Notes: generated from the sequence alone by a model not told the origin. Positions 35,482 to 45,667 are shown, counted from the stretch's first letter. The stretch is DNA of 64,000 nt from an uncultured Clostridia bacterium (GCA_947305745.1 CAMZEH010000001.1:310001-374000), one strand, 5' to 3'. Translations and numbers: made by a program.

Positions 35482-36024
35482 ATGGTTTATGTTTTTTTGG
35501 CTAACGGGTTTGAAGAAATTGAGGCGGTAGTTCCGCGTGACATTTTAAAGCGCGGTGGCGTAGATATTTCTACGGTCGGAGTGACGGGCGATATCGTTAC
35601 AAGTGCCTATGGACTGCAAATAAAAACCGATACCTCGATTGAAAATATTGACATGAATAATATCGAAGGTATAGTTTTGCCGGGTGGAATGCCGGGTACG
35701 ACTAATTTAAAAAATAATCAAAAAGTTTTGGATATTATCAAATACTCTTTTGAAAACAAACTTCTAATAGGTGCAATCTGCGCAGCTCCGAGCATTCTTG
35801 GAAGCATAGGCATTTTAGAAGGCAAAAGAGCGTGTTGCTATCCAGGATTTGAAAAGCATCTAAAAGGCGCAAGCGTTTCGAATGAAAGCGTAACGATAGA
35901 CCAAAATATAATAACTTCCAAAGGCCCGGGTACAGCTGTGGATTTTGGCTTTGCGCTGCTTTCGTACCTCAAAGGCAAAGATATTTCCGATAATGCAAAA
36001 AGTGGAATGATTTATAAAGGCTAA
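35482..36024 (+). CDS. DJ-1/PfpI family protein
   Basis: 180 residues. N-terminal FLANGFEEIEAVVPRDIL, the conserved Cys in the nucleophile elbow AICAAPSIL near residue 100, and SKGPGTAVDFGFALL are family hallmarks. The family covers deglycases, chaperones and proteases of ThiJ/PfpI type; the YajL/DJ-1 subgroup fits best by length and motifs. Exact function is not known. GGGAGG precedes the ATG, and it begins a short plus-strand group with the GNAT, SpoU and dprA genes. Confidence 0.9.
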   Translation: MVYVFLANGFEEIEAVVPRDILKRGGVDISTVGVTGDIVTSAYGLQIKTDTSIENIDMNNIEGIVLPGGMPGTTNLKNNQKVLDIIKYSFENKLLIGAICAAPSILGSIGILEGKRACCYPGFEKHLKGASVSNESVTIDQNIITSKGPGTAVDFGFALLSYLKGKDISDNAKSGMIYKG

Positions 36025-36036
36025 AGGAGAATTTTT

Positions 36037-36606
36037 ATGCTGAGTCACGTAGGCACACAGACGATAGAAACGCCAAGAATTATTCTCAGAAGGTTTAAAA
36101 TCGAAGATGCCGAGCAAATGTTTAATAATTGGGCGAGCGATCAGATCGTTACGAAATATCTTTCTTGGGGCGTTCATAAAGACGTTTCTGAAACGAAAAA
36201 AATTATCGATAGCTGGGTCGGCGAGTACGAAAATAAGAATTTTTATCATTGGTGCATTACAATAAAACCCACGGGTGAGGCGATAGGTGATATCAGCGTA
36301 GTGAAAATGTTTGAAGATACTGAATGCTGCGAGATAGGTTATGTGCTTTCGCGAAAATTTTGGAATAAAGGAATTATGACCGAGGCACTTCACGCTGTTT
36401 TAAAGTATTTATTTGAGAAAGTCGGATTTTATAGAATTCAGTTAAGGCACGATGTAAATAATATTGCATCCGGAAAAGTGATGCTAAAAAATGGTTTGCA
36501 GCGTGAAGGTTTGCTCCGAGATGCGGACAAAACAGCGGACGGTAAATGGCATGACGTAGTAATATACTCGATTCTTAGGGATGAATTTGAAGAGGGAAAT
36601 CAATGA
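36037..36606 (+). CDS. GNAT N-acetyltransferase (RimJ/RimL-like)
   Basis: 189 residues. Starts with IETPRIILRRFKIEDAEQMF, typical of the RimJ/RimL subgroup, and has the acetyl-CoA loop RKFWNKGIMTEALHAVL with a conserved FYRIQLRHDVNNIASGKVMLKNG ending. Such enzymes acetylate ribosomal proteins or small amines; the substrate is unknown. AAGGAG precedes the ATG. Overlaps the next gene by 4 bp (ATGA). Confidence 0.88.
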   Translation: MLSHVGTQTIETPRIILRRFKIEDAEQMFNNWASDQIVTKYLSWGVHKDVSETKKIIDSWVGEYENKNFYHWCITIKPTGEAIGDISVVKMFEDTECCEIGYVLSRKFWNKGIMTEALHAVLKYLFEKVGFYRIQLRHDVNNIASGKVMLKNGLQREGLLRDADKTADGKWHDVVIYSILRDEFEEGNQ

Positions 36607-37391
36607 ACGATAAAATTTCAAGCAAGGCAAACTCAAATATAAAATATGCAAAAAAGCTTTTAAATTCAGCGGCTTTTCGCAAAAAAGAGAAATCCTTTTT
36701 GCTCGAAGGCGTGAGGCTTTGTGATGATGCATTAAAAAGCGGTGTGAAATTTAAAACAGTATTTTTCACAGAAAAATGCCGTGAAAAATTCCCTGAGATT
36801 ATAAATTCTTTAATAGATAAGTCCGAAAATTCTTTTGAAACTAATGAAGATATAATCAAATTAATTTCAGATACCGATACTCCACAAGGAGTCGTTTGCA
36901 TTTGTGCGGCGGATACATCGCATAAAACAAACCTTAAATACTCAGATAAACTGGTCATGCTTGAAAATATTCAAAATCCGTCAAATCTTGGCAGTATATT
37001 GCGTACGTGCGATGCCCTCGGTATTGAAGATGTGATAATTTCGGGTGATAGCTGTGATATATACAATCCCAAAGTTTTGCGCGGCGCAATGGGAGCTACG
37101 TTTCGCCTAAATATAAAAATTTGCGAAGATTTTAAAGCTTTTATTCCTGAATGTATAAAGATCGGATATAAAGTTTATGCGACTGTTCCTTCATATGATG
37201 CCAAAACGCTGGGGGAGAGTAGTTTGCTTAGTGGGAAATGCGCGGTTGTTTTTGGGAACGAAGGGAACGGAGTTACCCCCGATATTATAAATTTGTGTAC
37301 AGGTAAATTGACTATTCCAATGACGGAGAATGCGGAATCTTTAAATGTTTCTGTTGCGGCAGGGATAGTAATATGGGAGCTTACAAAATAG
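36603..37391 (+). CDS. SpoU-family RNA 2'-O-methyltransferase
   Basis: 262 residues. An N-terminal SpoU substrate-binding domain (about 8-85) precedes the SPOUT domain with its three motifs: ENIQNPSNLGSILRTCDALG, VVFGNEGNGV and IPMTENAESLNVSVAAGI, which make the knotted AdoMet site. It methylates ribose in rRNA or tRNA; which nucleotide cannot be told. ATGA overlap with the GNAT gene suggests coupled translation. Confidence 0.92.
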   Translation: MNDKISSKANSNIKYAKKLLNSAAFRKKEKSFLLEGVRLCDDALKSGVKFKTVFFTEKCREKFPEIINSLIDKSENSFETNEDIIKLISDTDTPQGVVCICAADTSHKTNLKYSDKLVMLENIQNPSNLGSILRTCDALGIEDVIISGDSCDIYNPKVLRGAMGATFRLNIKICEDFKAFIPECIKIGYKVYATVPSYDAKTLGESSLLSGKCAVVFGNEGNGVTPDIINLCTGKLTIPMTENAESLNVSVAAGIVIWELTK

Positions 37392-37403
37392 GAGGCAGAA
37401 ATT

Positions 37404-38579
37404 TTGAGCGAAAAATCTGTTTATTGGATTTGGCTTCAGCAAGCGCTGAAGTACAATAATTTGAAGATAAAATATATAATGAATCTTTACAAAGATATAG
37501 AGCAGTTTTATATTTTGGGAGAAAATGAATGGCGACTTCTTGGGATTTTCACGAATAAAGATATCGAAAATCTAAAAGGTACGAGTCTTGAAAAAGCTAA
37601 GATTATACTGAATAACTGTAAAAAAATAGGCTGCGAGGTTATTACGATTGATGATGAGCGCTTTCCGTATTTGCTTGGGCAAATTGAAGACCCTCCCGCT
37701 GTGCTTTACGTAAATGGTGATATATCGTGTGTAAACGATAAATTGGTCATTGCGGTTGTGGGTACGCGTAAAGCTTCGGATTACGGATTTGAAATGGCGG
37801 AGAAAATATCAAAAACTCTCGCTGAAAATGATGTGGTAATAGTCAGTGGCGGAGCGCTGGGTATAGATTCTGCGGCGCACGAAAGCGCCGTGGCTGCCGG
37901 AGGAATGACGGTATGCGTTTTGGGTTGTGGACTTGATTCCCCTTATTTGGCCTCTAAAAGAGCCTTGAAAATAGATATAATAAAAAAAGGCGGGGCTGTT
38001 ATTACCGAATATCCTCCCGGGACGCCGGCTCATCCGTGGAATTTTCCTGCGAGAAACCGTATAATTTCAGGTCTTTCGCATGGCACCGTGATTGTTGAAG
38101 CGGGCCGAAAAAGCGGTTCGTTAATTACCGCAAATCTTGCAAATGAGCAAAATCGTGATGTGTTTGTAGTTGCACCGAAAAACAATGCGTGTGAGAGTGC
38201 AACCGGTAATGTAGCGCTGATAAATGACGGCGCACAGGTCATAAATTCAAGCGATGAGATTTTAAAAGAATACTCTATGAGGCCGATAAGCGAAATCGCA
38301 CCTGCCCTTAAGCCACACGCATCTGCGGAGAAACTCAAATTTAACGATGCGGATAATTCCGATAAATCGGAAGCTTCTGCTAAAAATAATCCGATGATTG
38401 AAAATCTAAACGAGTATGAACGCAAAATATATGAGGCAATAGCCGACGGAAATACGCAAGTTAATGATATGGTCGAAAGAACGGGAATTCCGAGTCATAA
38501 AGTTTTGGGGGCAATTACAACTTTGGAACTATTGGGCATTGTGAAATCTTTGCCCAGAAAACATTATGAAATTATTTAA
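37404..38579 (+). CDS. dprA: DNA processing protein DprA
   Basis: 391 residues. An N-terminal SAM/helical region (1-70), a Rossmann fold with VVGTRKASDYG and VSGGALGIDSAAHESA, the FPARNRIISGLSHG block and a C-terminal winged-helix domain (about 325-391). DprA loads RecA on incoming single-stranded DNA in transformation. Start TTG after GGAGG. In clostridia it is commonly present next to topA, as here, even where competence is unproven. Confidence 0.95.
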   Translation: MSEKSVYWIWLQQALKYNNLKIKYIMNLYKDIEQFYILGENEWRLLGIFTNKDIENLKGTSLEKAKIILNNCKKIGCEVITIDDERFPYLLGQIEDPPAVLYVNGDISCVNDKLVIAVVGTRKASDYGFEMAEKISKTLAENDVVIVSGGALGIDSAAHESAVAAGGMTVCVLGCGLDSPYLASKRALKIDIIKKGGAVITEYPPGTPAHPWNFPARNRIISGLSHGTVIVEAGRKSGSLITANLANEQNRDVFVVAPKNNACESATGNVALINDGAQVINSSDEILKEYSMRPISEIAPALKPHASAEKLKFNDADNSDKSEASAKNNPMIENLNEYERKIYEAIADGNTQVNDMVERTGIPSHKVLGAITTLELLGIVKSLPRKHYEII

Positions 38580-38663
38580 TTTAATGTATTTTTTATTTTA
38601 GGAATAGTATATAATGTCTTTTGACAAACTTTTGTTAAAAATAATTTTGGGACGGAAAATATT

Positions 38664-40742
38664 ATGAGTAATTTAGTAATAGTGGAATCACCGGCGAAAG
38701 CCAAAACGATAAAAAAGTATCTCGGAAAGGGCTACGACGTGGTAGCCTCGATGGGTCACGTCAGAGATTTGCCCGAAAAACGGCTCAGCGTTGACGTAAA
38801 GAAAGATTTTGAACCGAAATACGCGATAATAAAAGGAAAAGAAAATCTTGTTAAAGACTTAAAGGAAAAAGCGAAGAAATCCGAAAAAATATTTCTCGCA
38901 ACCGACCCCGATCGTGAGGGAGAAGCTATTTCGTGGCATTTGGCGTATATTTTGGGGCTGGATTTAGATGAAAAAAATAGAATTACATTCAATGAAATAA
39001 CAAAATCGGGAGTAAGCAGTGGTATAAAATCGCCCAGAACGGTCGATTTGAAACTTGTTGATGCTCAGCAGGCAAGACGTATTCTCGATAGACTTGTCGG
39101 ATATAAATTAAGTCCGTTTTTGTCTAAGAAGATATACAGAGGACTTTCGGCAGGCAGAGTGCAGTCTGTAGCGCTTAGGATAATCGTCGATAGGGAAGAA
39201 GAAATACGAAAATTCGTGCCTAAAGAATACTGGACGATTGATGCATCGTTTATTCCGAAGGGTGCGAGAAAATCATTTGCAGCTTCGTTTTATGGCGACG
39301 AAAACGGCAAAATAGCGATCGAAAATGAAGAACAAGCAAATAAAATTTTAGATGATTTAGATGGTGCTAAATATAAAATAGTTAAGCTCAAGAAAGGCAA
39401 AAGACGTAAATCACCGCCTCCACCATTTACGACTTCCACGCTCCAGCAAGACGCTTCCAGAAAACTGGGGTTTGCGGCAAAACGTACGATGAAAGTCGCG
39501 CAGGAACTTTACGAAGGCATTGAAGTAGGCGATATGGGTGCCGTAGGTCTTATAACCTACATGAGAACGGATTCGCTCAGGATTTCCGAAGATGCGATAA
39601 AAGAAGCCCGTAAATATGTAACGGAGTCTTGGGGGAAGAAGTATTTGCCCGAGAATCCTCGCTATTTCAAAACAAAAGCGAGCGCACAAGACGGCCATGA
39701 GGCGATAAGACCGACGATGCCGAATTTAAACCCCGATAAAATCAAAGGGAACCTTAGTTCGGATCAATATAAACTCTATAAACTGATTTGGCAAAGGTTT
39801 CTTGCTTGTCAGATGGCGAACTGCGTTCAGAGCACTACGCAAGCGGATATAGGAGCCGGAAAATATATTTTCAAAGCCTCGGGATACGTTGTAGATTTCG
39901 ATGGTTACACTGTGCTTTATACAGAGGGCAAGGACGAGGCGGAAGAGAAGGCTAAAGCGCTCCCCGAACTCGAAGAAAACATGGATTTAAAGCTTAAATC
40001 CATGGAGCCAAATCAGCATTTTACCGAGCCACCGCCAAGATACACGGAAGCATCACTAATAAAGGCGCTGGAAGAAGACGGCATTGGTAGGCCGTCGACC
40101 TACGCCTCGATAATCTCGACCATTCTTTCAAGACAGTATGTTACTCGTGAGGCTAAGTCTCTGAAACCGACGGAACTTGGCGAAGTGATAACGGGACTTA
40201 TGAAAGAAAGATTCCCTAAAATTGTAAATCTAAAGTTTACGGCGCAAATGGAGAGCAATCTGGACGCCGTTGAAGAGGGCAAGAATGACTGGGTAGCGAC
40301 ACTCCATGAATTTTACGATGATTTTTCAAAGACGCTCGAAAAAGCGAAAGAGGAAATGGGCGATACGAAAATCACGCTAAAACAAGACGAAACCGATGAA
40401 ATATGCGATAAATGCGGTAAACCGATGGTCGTGAAGCACGGGCGTTATGGTGCGTTTATAGCGTGTTCGGGATATCCCGATTGCAAAAATATAAAGAAAA
40501 TCGTCAATGAAATAGGCATAAAATGCCCCAAATGTGACGGGAATGTTATTATGCGCAAAAGTAAACGTGGCAGAGTTTTCTACGGCTGCAGCAATTATCC
40601 GAATTGCGATTTTGTCTCTTGGGACGAACCCGTAAATGAAAAATGCCCGAAATGCGGCGAAACGCTTTTGAAAAAGAATACGAAAAAGCCAAAAATATAT
40701 TGTCCTGCAGAGGGTTGCGGATATGAAAAAACGAGTGAATAA
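38664..40742 (+). CDS. topA: DNA topoisomerase I
   Basis: 692 residues. TOPRIM domain LVIVESPAKAKTIKKYLG with DPDREGEAISWHL, the catalytic Tyr in GLITYMRTDSLRIS near residue 300, and three C-terminal zinc-finger units (CDKCGKP..., CPKCDGN..., CPKCGET...). It relaxes negative supercoils. GGGACGG precedes the ATG. It follows dprA and lies 2 bp before trmFO. Confidence 0.97.
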   Translation: MSNLVIVESPAKAKTIKKYLGKGYDVVASMGHVRDLPEKRLSVDVKKDFEPKYAIIKGKENLVKDLKEKAKKSEKIFLATDPDREGEAISWHLAYILGLDLDEKNRITFNEITKSGVSSGIKSPRTVDLKLVDAQQARRILDRLVGYKLSPFLSKKIYRGLSAGRVQSVALRIIVDREEEIRKFVPKEYWTIDASFIPKGARKSFAASFYGDENGKIAIENEEQANKILDDLDGAKYKIVKLKKGKRRKSPPPPFTTSTLQQDASRKLGFAAKRTMKVAQELYEGIEVGDMGAVGLITYMRTDSLRISEDAIKEARKYVTESWGKKYLPENPRYFKTKASAQDGHEAIRPTMPNLNPDKIKGNLSSDQYKLYKLIWQRFLACQMANCVQSTTQADIGAGKYIFKASGYVVDFDGYTVLYTEGKDEAEEKAKALPELEENMDLKLKSMEPNQHFTEPPPRYTEASLIKALEEDGIGRPSTYASIISTILSRQYVTREAKSLKPTELGEVITGLMKERFPKIVNLKFTAQMESNLDAVEEGKNDWVATLHEFYDDFSKTLEKAKEEMGDTKITLKQDETDEICDKCGKPMVVKHGRYGAFIACSGYPDCKNIKKIVNEIGIKCPKCDGNVIMRKSKRGRVFYGCSNYPNCDFVSWDEPVNEKCPKCGETLLKKNTKKPKIYCPAEGCGYEKTSE

Positions 40743-40744
40743 AT

Positions 40745-42058
40745 ATGAATGATAAAGAAATTAATGTAATCGGTGCGGGACTTGCAGGTTGTGAGGCGGC
40801 ATGGCAGATAGCCGAGCGAGGCATAAGAGTAAATCTCTATGATATGAAACCGAAAAAATTTTCTCCGGCACATAAAAGCGAGAATTTGTGCGAACTAGTT
40901 TGTTCAAATTCATTTAAAGCAGAGCGAGTTGATAGCGCTGCTGGACTCCTTAAAGAAGAGCTCCGAAAAATGAATTCTTTGGTCGTGAATTGTGCCGATA
41001 AGTGTACGGTACCGGCAGGAGGCGCGCTCGCAGTTGACAGAGATAAATTTTCCGCTACGGTAACCGAAAAAATAAAAAATCATGAGAATATAAGATTTAT
41101 ATCTGAAGAAATTTCAAAGTTACCGCAAGGTATTACAATTATAGCTACAGGTCCGCTGACTTCCGATGCACTCTCGGAAGAAATAAGTAAAATTTGCGGC
41201 GAAAAACTCAGTTTTTTTGATGCCGCCGCCCCAATAATATCCGCTGAGAGCATAGATATGAATCATGCATTTTTTGCATCAAGATACGGCAAAGGCGACG
41301 GGAAAGACTATCTAAATTGTCCGCTGACCGAAGAAGAATATACCGAGTTTTATAATAATTTGATTTCTGCCGAGAGGGCTCCGCTCCACGACGTAGATGT
41401 GTCAAACCCCAAGGTTTACGAAGGCTGCATGCCTGTGGAGGTCATGGCGCAGAGAGGTTTCGATACGCTTAGGTACGGTCCGATGAAACCTGTTGGGCTC
41501 CGAGACCCAAAAGAACCGGATAAAAGGCCATTTGCGGTAGTGCAGCTCAGGAAGGAAAATTTGAGCGGCACAATGTATAACATGGTGGGCTTTCAGACGA
41601 ATTTAAAATTCCCCGAACAGCGCCGAGTATTCGGACTGATACCTGCACTTAGAAATGCGGATTTTATAAGGTACGGCGTTATGCACCGCAATACGTTTAT
41701 AAATTCTCCCAGGCTTTTAAACGCTGATTATAGCATGCGAGAGAACGCGAATATTTTTTTTGCAGGGCAGATAACAGGCGTCGAGGGATATATGGAATCT
41801 GTTTCTTCGGGGCTTGTTGCGGGCATTAATGCAGTGCAACGAATTAAGAACGACAAAGAGCGGATATTACCAAAATTCACGATGATAGGTGCGCTTGCGG
41901 ATTATGCATCGAACTCGGAGACGGAAGATTTTCAGCCTATGGGAGCAAATTTTGGGATATTACCGCCACTCGGTGAGCTTATCAAAGACAAGAAAATGAG
42001 GTATAATGAATTTGCGAGGAGGTCGCTCGAATACTTTGACAATGAATTTTCAAAATAA
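40745..42058 (+). CDS. trmFO: Methylenetetrahydrofolate-tRNA-(uracil-5-)-methyltransferase
   Basis: 437 residues. The FAD-binding GAGLAGCEAAWQIAERG loop at the N-terminus and the conserved HKSENLCELVCSNSFKAE, PAGGALAVDRD and GQITGVEGYMESVSSGL blocks identify TrmFO (formerly Gid). It makes m5U54 in tRNA using folate. The topA-trmFO order is common in Firmicutes. The ribosome-binding site lies in the topA end and is weak. Confidence 0.96.
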   Translation: MNDKEINVIGAGLAGCEAAWQIAERGIRVNLYDMKPKKFSPAHKSENLCELVCSNSFKAERVDSAAGLLKEELRKMNSLVVNCADKCTVPAGGALAVDRDKFSATVTEKIKNHENIRFISEEISKLPQGITIIATGPLTSDALSEEISKICGEKLSFFDAAAPIISAESIDMNHAFFASRYGKGDGKDYLNCPLTEEEYTEFYNNLISAERAPLHDVDVSNPKVYEGCMPVEVMAQRGFDTLRYGPMKPVGLRDPKEPDKRPFAVVQLRKENLSGTMYNMVGFQTNLKFPEQRRVFGLIPALRNADFIRYGVMHRNTFINSPRLLNADYSMRENANIFFAGQITGVEGYMESVSSGLVAGINAVQRIKNDKERILPKFTMIGALADYASNSETEDFQPMGANFGILPPLGELIKDKKMRYNEFARRSLEYFDNEFSK

Positions 42059-42082
42059 ATTTTATTTGAAAAGGTGATAAAC

Positions 42083-43102
42083 ATGAAAATAATAGTAGAT
42101 GCTTTCGGGGGAGATAACGCACCACTTGAAATTATGAAAGGTGCAGAAATGGCCGTAAGAGAACTTGGATATGAGATAATTCTTGTCGGCAATAAGGAAG
42201 TAATAGAAACAGTTGCAGATGAAAACGGTATCTCGCTTGAGGGTATGCAGATAGTACACGCAGATGACGTAATTACAATGGAAGATGCGCCGACGAGCAT
42301 TATGAAATCGAAAAAAGAATCATCTATGGCGAAAGGTTTCAGACTTTTAAAAGAGGGTAAAGGCGATGCGTTCGTTTCGGCGGGAAATAGCGGAGCGCTG
42401 GCCGTTGGTGCTACGCTCATAGTAAGACGTATTCAGGGAGTAAAAAGATGTGCATTTGCGCCCGTTATACCGAAAGATAAAGGCTATTTTATGCTGATAG
42501 ATAGTGGTGCGAATTCCGAATGTAGACCTGAAATGCTTAGACAATTTGGAATTATGGGTTCTGTGTACATGAAAAATGTAATGACGGTTCATAATCCTCG
42601 TGTCGGGCTTGTGAATATAGGAGTAGAGCCCACTAAAGGGACGGAACTTTATCAGGAGGCGTATAAACTTTTAAAAGGCAGTAACATAAATTTTATAGGC
42701 AACGTAGAGGCAAGAGAAATCCCGTTGGACGGAGCTGATGTTATCGTATCAGACGGATTTACGGGAAATATCATACTTAAATTTTATGAAGGTATGGCGA
42801 AAGTGCTTTTCGGTAAATTTAAGGAAGTGCTGATGAAAAACACAAAAACAAAAATTGCCGCAATGATGATAAAACCCGAGCTGAAAGAACTCAAAAAGGG
42901 GTCGGATTATAAAGAGTATGGCGGCGCGCCGCTGATAGGTATTTCAAAACCAGTGTTTAAAGCTCATGGCAGTTCAGACGCCAAGACATTCAAGAACGCG
43001 ATACGTTTGGCTGGTGAATATGTAAAAAGAAATGTTGTCGGGATTATTGCCGAGTCTATAAAATCGGAAATTGCCGAAAGCGATGAAAGCGAAGAGCATT
43101 GA
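42083..43102 (+). CDS. plsX: Phosphate acyltransferase PlsX
   Basis: 339 residues. Starts MKIIVDAFGGDNAP and contains TMEDAPTSIMKSKKESSM and VSAGNSGALAVGATLIV plus the later SDGFTGNIILKFYEGM. It makes acyl-phosphate for phospholipid synthesis. The ATG at 42083 is preferred: AAGGTG is 6 nt upstream, while the GTG at 42074 overlaps it. acpP, often between plsX and rnc, is absent. Confidence 0.95.
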   Translation: MKIIVDAFGGDNAPLEIMKGAEMAVRELGYEIILVGNKEVIETVADENGISLEGMQIVHADDVITMEDAPTSIMKSKKESSMAKGFRLLKEGKGDAFVSAGNSGALAVGATLIVRRIQGVKRCAFAPVIPKDKGYFMLIDSGANSECRPEMLRQFGIMGSVYMKNVMTVHNPRVGLVNIGVEPTKGTELYQEAYKLLKGSNINFIGNVEAREIPLDGADVIVSDGFTGNIILKFYEGMAKVLFGKFKEVLMKNTKTKIAAMMIKPELKELKKGSDYKEYGGAPLIGISKPVFKAHGSSDAKTFKNAIRLAGEYVKRNVVGIIAESIKSEIAESDESEEH

Positions 43103-43126
43103 GATATGATGTTGGGGGGATAAATT

Positions 43127-43801
43127 ATGGACGAATTGGAAAGAAAAATCGGATATAAATTCAGTAATAGAAAGTTTTTAAAAATAGCGCTTACACATTC
43201 ATCGTATGCGAACGAGTCGGGTGGTCGACTCCATAGCTACGAAAGACTGGAGTTTCTTGGAGACTCGGTATTGGGGCTCGTTACATCAGATTATATTTTT
43301 AAAAATTTTCCGAATCTCCCCGAAGGCGAACTTACTAAGCTGAGGGCTTCGCTGGTCTGCGAAAGACAGCTGTTTGAATTTGCGAAAAACTTAGAAATTC
43401 ATAAGTACGTAAAGCTCAGCCGCGGAGAAAAACACTGCGGTGGAGAAAACAGACCGTCAATACTTGCCGATATTTTCGAAGCGGTATGCGCAGCGATATA
43501 TTTAGATTCGGGAATCGAAGAAGCGCAAAAATTTATTCTTTCGCATATTGTTCCTGCAATTCAGCACCCGAAAACAGTAGTTATGAAAGATTACAAAACG
43601 CATCTTCAGGAGATAATACAGAAAAATCCGGAAGAAACGATAGAGTACGTTTTGGTGGCGGAGAGCGGACCTGATCACGACAAGAGGTTTACCGTGGAAG
43701 CGAAGATAAATAATAACGTAGTCGGGCGAGGAACGGGAAAGAGTAAGAAGCAAGCGGAACAGCAGGCGGCGAAACAGACGCTTGCACTTATGGGATATTA
43801 A
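43127..43801 (+). CDS. rnc: Ribonuclease III
   Basis: 224 residues. RNase III domain with signature ERLEFLGDSVLGLVTSDY and the downstream metal-binding DIFEAVCAAIYLDSG; a C-terminal dsRNA-binding domain (about 150-223) with GRGTGKSKKQAEQQAAKQTL. It processes rRNA and double-stranded RNA. GGGGG precedes the ATG. The rnc-ftsY neighbourhood is conserved. Confidence 0.97.
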   Translation: MDELERKIGYKFSNRKFLKIALTHSSYANESGGRLHSYERLEFLGDSVLGLVTSDYIFKNFPNLPEGELTKLRASLVCERQLFEFAKNLEIHKYVKLSRGEKHCGGENRPSILADIFEAVCAAIYLDSGIEEAQKFILSHIVPAIQHPKTVVMKDYKTHLQEIIQKNPEETIEYVLVAESGPDHDKRFTVEAKINNNVVGRGTGKSKKQAEQQAAKQTLALMGY

Positions 43802-43823
43802 ACTTTTAAAGGAGGTAAGGAAG

Positions 43824-44750
43824 TTGGGCTTTTTTGATAAGATAAAAGCGGGACTGCAAAAGACAAAAGAGAACATAACTCAAAAAGTTGAGCTTGTAAT
43901 AAATTCGTTTACGAAGATAGACGAAGAATTTTTTGAAGAACTTGAAGAAATTCTCATTTCATGCGATATAGGGGCAGTGACTTCCGAAGAATTGTGTCAG
44001 AAACTGCGTGAAGAAATCAAGAGGCATGGATTTACCGACCCGAAAGATATAAAAAAGGCATTAAAAAGTATTATAGCGGAAATTCTGGGCGGAGAGAACG
44101 ATTTAAAGCTTGAAACAAAGCCATCGGTCATACTTGTTTTGGGAGTAAACGGTGTTGGCAAGACTACGACAATCGGAAAACTCGCAAAAAGGCTTACGGG
44201 AAACGATAAAAAGGTATTACTTGCCGCGGCGGATACGTTTAGAGCGGCGGCGGCCGAGCAACTCACGATATGGGCGGAAAGAGCAAAATGTCCGATAGTC
44301 AAGCAGCCCGAAGGTTCTGACCCGGCGGCGGTTGTTTTTGATGCGATATCTTCGGCTAAAGCCAAAGATATTGATGTTGTTATTTGCGATACGGCAGGAA
44401 GACTTCATAATAAGAAAAATTTAATGGGAGAGCTTGAAAAAATCAATCGAATTATAGACAGAGAACTCCCGAATGCATCGAAAGAGATTTTGATTGTTTT
44501 GGACGCTTCAACAGGTCAAAACGGACTTAATCAAGCGGAGGAATTCCAAAAAATACTTAATTTAACGGGTATAGTTTTGACGAAGCTTGACGGTACGGCT
44601 CATGGGGGAATAGTGCTTTCGATAAAAAATAAACTTGGTATACCGGTAAAATATATAGGTGTCGGTGAAGGGATCGACGACCTACAAAAATTTAACGCGG
44701 AGGAGTTTGCGGAGGCGCTTTTTGACTCCGAGGAAAAAACAGAAGAATGA
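43824..44750 (+). CDS. ftsY: Signal recognition particle receptor FtsY
   Basis: 308 residues, a compact form without a long acidic A domain. N-domain helices (about 5-85), then the G domain with LGVNGVGKTTTIGKLA, the I-box AADTFRAAAAEQL, DTAGRLHNKKNLM and TKLDGTAHGG. It docks SRP-ribosome complexes at the membrane. Start TTG at 43824, after AAAGGAGG. The stop overlaps yqeK by 4 bp. Confidence 0.96.
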   Translation: MGFFDKIKAGLQKTKENITQKVELVINSFTKIDEEFFEELEEILISCDIGAVTSEELCQKLREEIKRHGFTDPKDIKKALKSIIAEILGGENDLKLETKPSVILVLGVNGVGKTTTIGKLAKRLTGNDKKVLLAAADTFRAAAAEQLTIWAERAKCPIVKQPEGSDPAAVVFDAISSAKAKDIDVVICDTAGRLHNKKNLMGELEKINRIIDRELPNASKEILIVLDASTGQNGLNQAEEFQKILNLTGIVLTKLDGTAHGGIVLSIKNKLGIPVKYIGVGEGIDDLQKFNAEEFAEALFDSEEKTEE

Positions 44751-45322
44751 TTGATTACGATATTTGCAAAGAAAAATTAAAAAGTATTCTTAGCGAAAAA
44801 AGGTTTATCCATAGTGTAAATGTAAGTAAAGCGGCGGAAAAGTTGGCGGTGTGCTACGGAGTGGACGTAAACAAAGCCAAGATAGCGGGATTACTTCATG
44901 ATGCATGTAAGGAAATGGGCGAAGAAGCTTTAACTAAACTTTTAAGTGAGGCGAACTCTGAGCTTTTTAATGCATTCAAGAATTTTCCGTTTAAGCTTTA
45001 TCATGGGCCTGCGGCTACAGTTTATTTGAGGGAAGAATTCGGTATAGACGATGAAGAAATTTTAAGTGCGGTTTGTTTTCACACGACAGGGCACGCAGAC
45101 ATGACGGTGATGGAAAAAATAGTTTTTGTGGCGGATTATATTTCGGAAGAAAGACCGTTTGGAAATTTAAAAGAACTTCAAGCGTTGGCACTGAAAAATA
45201 TAAATTTGGTTATGTTTGATAAATGTAAGGTCGCAATAGAAAAATGTATAAATAAGCGTTTGACGATTCATCCTTATACGGTGGCGACATATAACGACAT
45301 TATAGAAAAGGAAGGTAATTAA
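44747..45322 (+). CDS. yqeK: HD-domain Ap4A hydrolase YqeK
   Basis: 191 residues. The HD-domain ligands are seen in RFIHSVNVSKAA, AGLLHDACKEM and CFHTTGH and in VFVADYISEERPF. YqeK cleaves diadenosine tetraphosphate symmetrically. It normally follows nadD, which is not here; rsfS follows after one base and then leuS, as in many Firmicutes. Overlaps ftsY by ATGA. Confidence 0.9.
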   Translation: MIDYDICKEKLKSILSEKRFIHSVNVSKAAEKLAVCYGVDVNKAKIAGLLHDACKEMGEEALTKLLSEANSELFNAFKNFPFKLYHGPAATVYLREEFGIDDEEILSAVCFHTTGHADMTVMEKIVFVADYISEERPFGNLKELQALALKNINLVMFDKCKVAIEKCINKRLTIHPYTVATYNDIIEKEGN

Positions 45323-45323
45323 C

Positions 45324-45641
45324 ATGACGGCAGAGGAAAAGGCAAATAAAATAAAGGAAATCTTAGATAATAAAAAAGCACAGAGGATAGATATAATTCC
45401 GCTGAAAGGCAAAACCCCGATAGCAGAGTATTTTGTTATTGCGAGCGGTACGAGCAGCACCCACATAAATTCACTTGCCGGTGAAGTTGAAGCAAAAATG
45501 GCTGAGTTGTCTATAACCCCATTACATCAAGAGGGCGAAAACGGTAGTTCATGGAAACTACTCGATTATGATGATGTTATTGTGCACATTTTTTCGGAAG
45601 ATTCAAGAAATTCATATAAGCTGGAAGAACTGTGGAAATAG
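45324..45641 (+). CDS. rsfS: Ribosomal silencing factor RsfS
   Basis: 105 residues. Core block YFVIASGTSSTHINSLAGEVE and the end segment SSWKLLDYDDVIVHIFSEDSR are typical. It binds L14 and blocks subunit joining under starvation. AAGGAAGG precedes the ATG. Length is normal for the family. Confidence 0.95.
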   Translation: MTAEEKANKIKEILDNKKAQRIDIIPLKGKTPIAEYFVIASGTSSTHINSLAGEVEAKMAELSITPLHQEGENGSSWKLLDYDDVIVHIFSEDSRNSYKLEELWK

Positions 45642-45667
45642 AAAAATAACAAGAGGTGAGATTTAAA